A stretch of DNA of 64,000 bases from Citrobacter freundii (GTDB lineage Bacteria > Bacteroidota > Bacteroidia > Chitinophagales > Chitinophagaceae), in NCBI GenBank assembly GCA_003243445.1, contig QFQQ01000005.1, forward strand, positions 1-64,000. Direction: 5' to 3'. A program made the translations under genes and the position numbers. Positions 60,835-64,000 of this stretch are shown in pieces (position 1 is the first letter of the stretch; each line of letters begins with the position of its first letter). The notes under the pieces were generated by a model. That model did no database searches, was not told the DNA's origin, and saw only the letters and a program-made list of their open reading frames with translations.

Positions 60835-61575
60835 ATGGAAAAAGATCAGATATTTAATGAGGGCTATTCTAAACCCAGCGACTTTAAATTTAATCCTGCC
60901 GTCGCCGGCGTATTTGATGATATGGTAAATCGTTCTGTTCCCTTCTACGAAGAGATACAACGAATGGTTGCGGAACTTGCGGCAACGTCCTGTGTTTCTG
61001 AAAAGGATGCGAAGGTATATGACCTGGGATGTTCGACGGGGACAACGATGGCCTACATGCACAGCATGGTATCGCTTGATGTAACATTTATCGGCGTAGA
61101 CGACTCAGATGCGATGCTGGAAAAGTGTCGCTATAAGTTAGATGCACTTTTTGGAGGAAAGCGCGCATATTTTCTATCACACGCAGATCTCACGGAAGAT
61201 CTCGCGATCGAAGATGCATCGGTTGTTATACTTTGCCTTACCCTGCAGTTCGTAAGACCGATCAATCGTGAGAAATTACTAAAGCGAATTTTTGATGGTC
61301 TTCGCCATAATGGAGTTCTCATATTGGTGGAGAAGGTGCTCGCGGAAGAAAGCGAATTCAATCGTGATTTTATCCGTTTTTATTACGATCTCAAAAGACG
61401 ACATCAATATAGTGAACTGGAGATTTCACAAAAGCGGGAGGCGTTGGAGAATGTCTTGATTCCTTACAAGCTTAGTGAAAATGTCTTGTTGTTACGAAAT
61501 GCAGGGTTTGAACATTGTGAAGTGTTTTTTAAATGGTATAATTTTGCGGGGCTTGTGGCAAAGAAGAGCCTGTGA
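60835..61575 (+). CDS. cmoA: Carboxy-S-adenosyl-L-methionine synthase CmoA
   Basis: Makes carboxy-SAM from SAM and prephenate for modification of wobble uridine 34 in tRNA. The SAM-binding motif VYDLGCSTGTTMAYM lies near residue 62, and VDDSDAMLEKC near 88. The C-terminal FKWYNFAGLVAK and the YSELEISQKREALENV block agree closely with known CmoA. At 246 aa it is full length. It lies 28 bases after the metal ATPase and is probably cotranscribed. The partner CmoB is not in the window. Confidence 0.9.
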   Translation: MEKDQIFNEGYSKPSDFKFNPAVAGVFDDMVNRSVPFYEEIQRMVAELAATSCVSEKDAKVYDLGCSTGTTMAYMHSMVSLDVTFIGVDDSDAMLEKCRYKLDALFGGKRAYFLSHADLTEDLAIEDASVVILCLTLQFVRPINREKLLKRIFDGLRHNGVLILVEKVLAEESEFNRDFIRFYYDLKRRHQYSELEISQKREALENVLIPYKLSENVLLLRNAGFEHCEVFFKWYNFAGLVAKKSL

Positions 61576-61666
61576 TCTTTGAGTTTTTTTAAGACCTGAA
61601 TTGATTTTAGAAAAGAACAATTAGGACGATCTCTCATCTTTTACTGTAGATTGTTTATAAGAAGGT

Positions 61667-61705
61667 TAAGCTCCCATTGCGCTTATCACAATGGGAGCTT
61701 TAATA
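61667..61705. terminator. Terminator of the ATPase-cmoA unit
   Basis: Perfect 12-bp arms aagctcccattg (61668-61679) and caatgggagctt (61689-61700) are followed by taatattt. It could act in both directions, towards the convergent genes downstream. Confidence 0.8.
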
Positions 61706-61781
61706 TTTCAGGGACTGCATGAGTCGCTTACTGCTTCTTCAGTCAAAAAAGAATTTAAAGACGTTGACGCCAAAAAAGGTG

Positions 61782-61967
61782 TCAATGGTGTGAAATGAGA
61801 TGATAATATCTGTATGTCGACAGAACCGCCAACAACAATGCCAATATTAGGAAGATAATCCCTACAACAAGACCCAGATTCCGCATCCATTTAGGACGAA
61901 CTGGATCTTTGATCTTGCTTACTGGCTGATGCTGACGCTTACGGTTTGACGACTTCTTGTTAGCCAT
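61782..61967 (-). CDS. Small basic single-span membrane peptide, copy 2
   Basis: A 61-residue paralog of the gene at 57718, with the same length. A basic N-terminus (MANKKSSNRKRQHQPVSK) is followed by one helix (LGLVVGIIFLILALLLAVL) and a short polar tail with His residues. It is downstream of the Cys-rich gene at 62043, the same order as in the first copy. Confidence 0.65.
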   Translation of the reverse strand: MANKKSSNRKRQHQPVSKIKDPVRPKWMRNLGLVVGIIFLILALLLAVLSTYRYYHLISHH

Positions 61968-62042
61968 AAAACCAATGCGTTAATTATATAAATCGTTACG
62001 GGATCCAACATCCGCATAAGGAACGTAGCGGATGGTAAATGT

Positions 62043-62366
62043 TCAGGTTTTTAGCCGAGGGGGGTGAATAACGGAAAAGGACGTCGAAAGTAATTTTCCA
62101 GTGTAGCGGTCTGTATAAGCTGGCTTGAGAGATATTTCTAAGAAGACGGGTAAAATTGAAGGTTTGGGACATCCGTAAACAGCACAGCAAGCACAGGAGC
62201 ATAAAGGGGGACAATTGTCAGAACCAGCCTGATGTTGGTCATAGTGACTACTTCCTGTAACCTGCGTAATTGCGTCATCGGACTTGACGCTAGAACATAA
62301 ATCTCCACAAGAGGCCAGGCTCGTCACAAAAAATACCAACATCATGATGTACGCGAACACTCTCAT
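62043..62366 (-). CDS. Cys-rich exported peptide, WQPP family, copy 4
   Basis: A 107-residue paralog. The ATG at 62366 (MRVFAYIMMLVFFVTSLASC) gives a signal that could be a lipoprotein signal; the frame extends upstream to 62417. The central cluster NCPPLCSCACCAVYG is kept, but the C-terminal motif is changed to IHPPRL. It is the most diverged copy. It pairs with the small membrane peptide gene 75 bases downstream. Confidence 0.7.
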   Translation of the reverse strand: MRVFAYIMMLVFFVTSLASCGDLCSSVKSDDAITQVTGSSHYDQHQAGSDNCPPLCSCACCAVYGCPKPSILPVFLEISLKPAYTDRYTGKLLSTSFSVIHPPRLKT

Positions 62367-62417
62367 CGGAGTCGAAGATAAACGATTTACTGGAAAGACG
62401 AGAATTGGGAAAAACAA

Positions 62418-63358
62418 CCGGGTTGCAAAAGAAATCTATCCATGTAGGCTTGTTGGTGCCTTATTCTGTCTAGAAGTCCGTGAGATTACATTTGAACTGG
62501 TCTCGTAATGAGCAATATTCCAAGATAAATTTATAGTGCCGTACAACTCATGTATTTACTCGTAAAATTTGTTTTTAAAAGAGTTACTCATACTTGCGGT
62601 TTTGCCATCAAATAATACCCACATGGTTATTCGATTTTAACTAAAGTCATAAGACCAGGAAGGGTCTGCAGCGCGGAATATGGCAATTGGTAATACAGAC
62701 GGCCTAGATGATCATCGTGGCCACAAGACTGGTACGGTTTACGGTTAGTATAGATAAATTACTTTAGGTGTGCTTTTGAGCATGACAAAAAATGATACCT
62801 GAACTCCCCCTTTGTTGTTTTTTTTACTTTTTCGTATGGACCAATAGGCAAAACAGTATTGGAATGCAGTCAGGTACTGTTTTGCTAATGATCTTCATTT
62901 TATAAAATCAACCATATGCTATTGCGCAGTACGGACTCGTTTTGAACAGCATTCTTAAATGATTTTTTCAACCAGTCGATAATAAGTTTTCTCATGTGCA
63001 ATTCCACCGCGTCTCAGCAACGTGTGGTCAGGGTGATGTGTCAACATTGCCCTATTTTATACTATGAATCTACGATCAACCCCTTATCAGCAGCTAACAA
63101 CAGCGGCACTCTGTACATATTCGTTCTTCCAAGAATGGATCTTTTACGCGTTAACGCCATTCACGCCGGGTTTTTTCTAAACTGTTGCAAAAAGACATCA
63201 TTAGCCAGGAGCATCTGAAACAATGGGTTTCGAATCAACATTTCCAAGTGTCAATATTTACTTTAGAATGTTTCTTCTTTGTTATAAAAAATAATCTTGT
63301 CTGCGATCTGCAGTACATCTCTCATCTTCCCTTGCGACCTTTAGTTTTACATTTCAAT
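62418..63358. other. Long stretch without a recognisable gene
   Basis: Short open frames (for example near 62994-63218) have no signal, domain or coding bias and are judged spurious. The stretch may include the outer left part of the IS110 element and older remnants. No inverted repeats at its border were recognised. Confidence 0.4.
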
Positions 63359-63569
63359 AAGGGTAGTGAACTATCGTTGCGACTGGGAAATTTTTGTTCC
63401 GGGGAGCGTATTAGACTGCCCTTAATTTTTGTTTGTCATTTCTCAGTAAAAACTGCTATGTGACAACCACACGACCATTAAATCGAATTCAAAACGGAAA
63501 TAATTTTATACTCGAAAGGTGCACTACCGTTGCGATTGAACCTTAGTTCAGAGAGCGTAATAGACCTTT
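63359..63569 (+). ncRNA. Candidate IS110 bridge RNA region with two matching stem-loops
   Basis: Stem-loop A (63359-63423) closes with aagggtag/ctgccctt; stem-loop B (63515-63569) closes with aaaggt/accttt. Both have the same internal elements in the same order: ctaYcgttgcgaYtg on the left (63371-63385; 63524-63538) and gagcgtaWtaga on the right (63404-63415; 63553-63564). They lie just upstream of the transposase. IS110 elements encode a bridge RNA with two similar internal loops in this position; the identification is an inference. Confidence 0.45.
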
Positions 63570-63665
63570 CACTCAAAGTGTTGCCAGATCAAGTTAGAAT
63601 ATTAGTCGTAATGGACAATTAAAGGTCTTAGTGTCGGCAGCATATTAAATAACCCAACGATTGCT

Positions 63666-64000
63666 ATGAAGATTTCAAACGTCCTTGGAATTGATGTATC
63701 CAAGACAAGCCTCGATTGTCATTTACATGTTCAGGGCAAAACCTTATCTGAAGTATCTAACGATTCCAAAGGGTTCGCGAAACTGGTTAAATGGCTAAAA
63801 GTTAATTGTATTAAGCCCGAAGAGCTATTGGTCGTGATGGAATACACTGGTATTTATACTTATGGCCTGGAAAGATACTTACACCAGCATGGAATATCCT
63901 TCGTAAAGCGTCCCGCACTTGATATTAAACGGTCACTAGGTATGGTGAGGGGTAAAACTGATAAGGCAGACGCCCGGTTCATCGGTAAATATGGTTGGAT
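63666..64000 (+). mobile_element. IS110-family transposase, 5' part (cut by the window end)
   Basis: The ATG at 63666 opens a frame that runs beyond the window. MKISNVLGIDVSKTSLDCH carries the first catalytic Asp (D10); E59 lies in VVMEYTGIYTYG; GKTDKADARFIGKYG carries D99 and D102. This is the DEDD RuvC-like domain of IS110 recombinases. About 111 residues are visible of a usual 320-350. The C-terminal Tnp20 domain and the right end are outside the window. Confidence 0.9.

Noticed and set aside
62994..63463. Two overlapping short plus-strand frames before the IS110 element
   Set aside because: Composition is not protein-like, and the second overlaps the paired stem-loops, which explain the region better.

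Overview
The window looks like a chromosome segment of a Bacteroidota bacterium, most likely of the Chitinophagaceae. The evidence is promoters of the TTTG / TAnnTTTG type, Bacteroidetes-type tra genes (DUF4133, DUF4134, TraJ-TraN), a GH3-family enzyme, a Lys/Ala-repeat histone-like peptide, and a tmRNA tag ending in YAMAA. Family calls were made by reading motifs; no database search was run.

Core chromosome, 1-8.1 kb: polX, a 35-residue histone-like peptide, rpmA and rplU on the minus strand; then a GH3 enzyme, dxr, rseP and the tmRNA gene ssrA on the plus strand. Three of the intergenic gaps hold long imperfect inverted repeats with different sequences.

First island, 8.1-15.1 kb: a compact element integrated at the 3' end of ssrA. 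It is bounded by a 15-bp direct repeat (8124-8138 and 15078-15092). It carries an IntDOT-like tyrosine recombinase, small ORFs, a PIN-domain protein and a large PHP + SMC-like ATPase, which together look like defence cargo.

Second island, from 15.1 kb: a conjugative element abuts the first. It begins with a second, decayed copy of the integrase upstream region but has no integrase. It carries an excisionase-like gene and a minus-strand transfer operon (traE-traN, 18.2-28.5 kb). The transfer ATPase gene traG is interrupted exactly in its Walker A motif by a 47-nt palindromic insert lying between two glycine codons. No relaxase or coupling protein is visible. Regulators of the LytTR, XRE and Crp types follow to about 32.5 kb. 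No right end was found.

Accessory region, 32.6-36.9 kb: a lipoprotein with a papain-like C-terminal domain next to a four-helix membrane protein, and a predicted ATPase with a C-terminal nuclease-like domain preceded by duplicated operator-like repeats.

Metal and redox region, 36.8-62.4 kb: a frameshifted RND adaptor; a porin-Rieske-dihaem oxidoreductase operon divergent from a DtxR-type regulator across a perfect 46-bp palindrome; a membrane-protein run with an MbnP/MbnH-like pair; a CusA-TolC fusion pump with its CusB adaptor; a P1B-4-type metal ATPase; CmoA; four paralogous Cys-rich exported peptides; and two paralogous 61-residue membrane peptides. The gene content suggests control of copper, iron, cobalt or zinc in the envelope.

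The window ends inside an IS110-family transposase gene. Its upstream non-coding part contains two structurally matching stem-loops that may belong to a bridge RNA.
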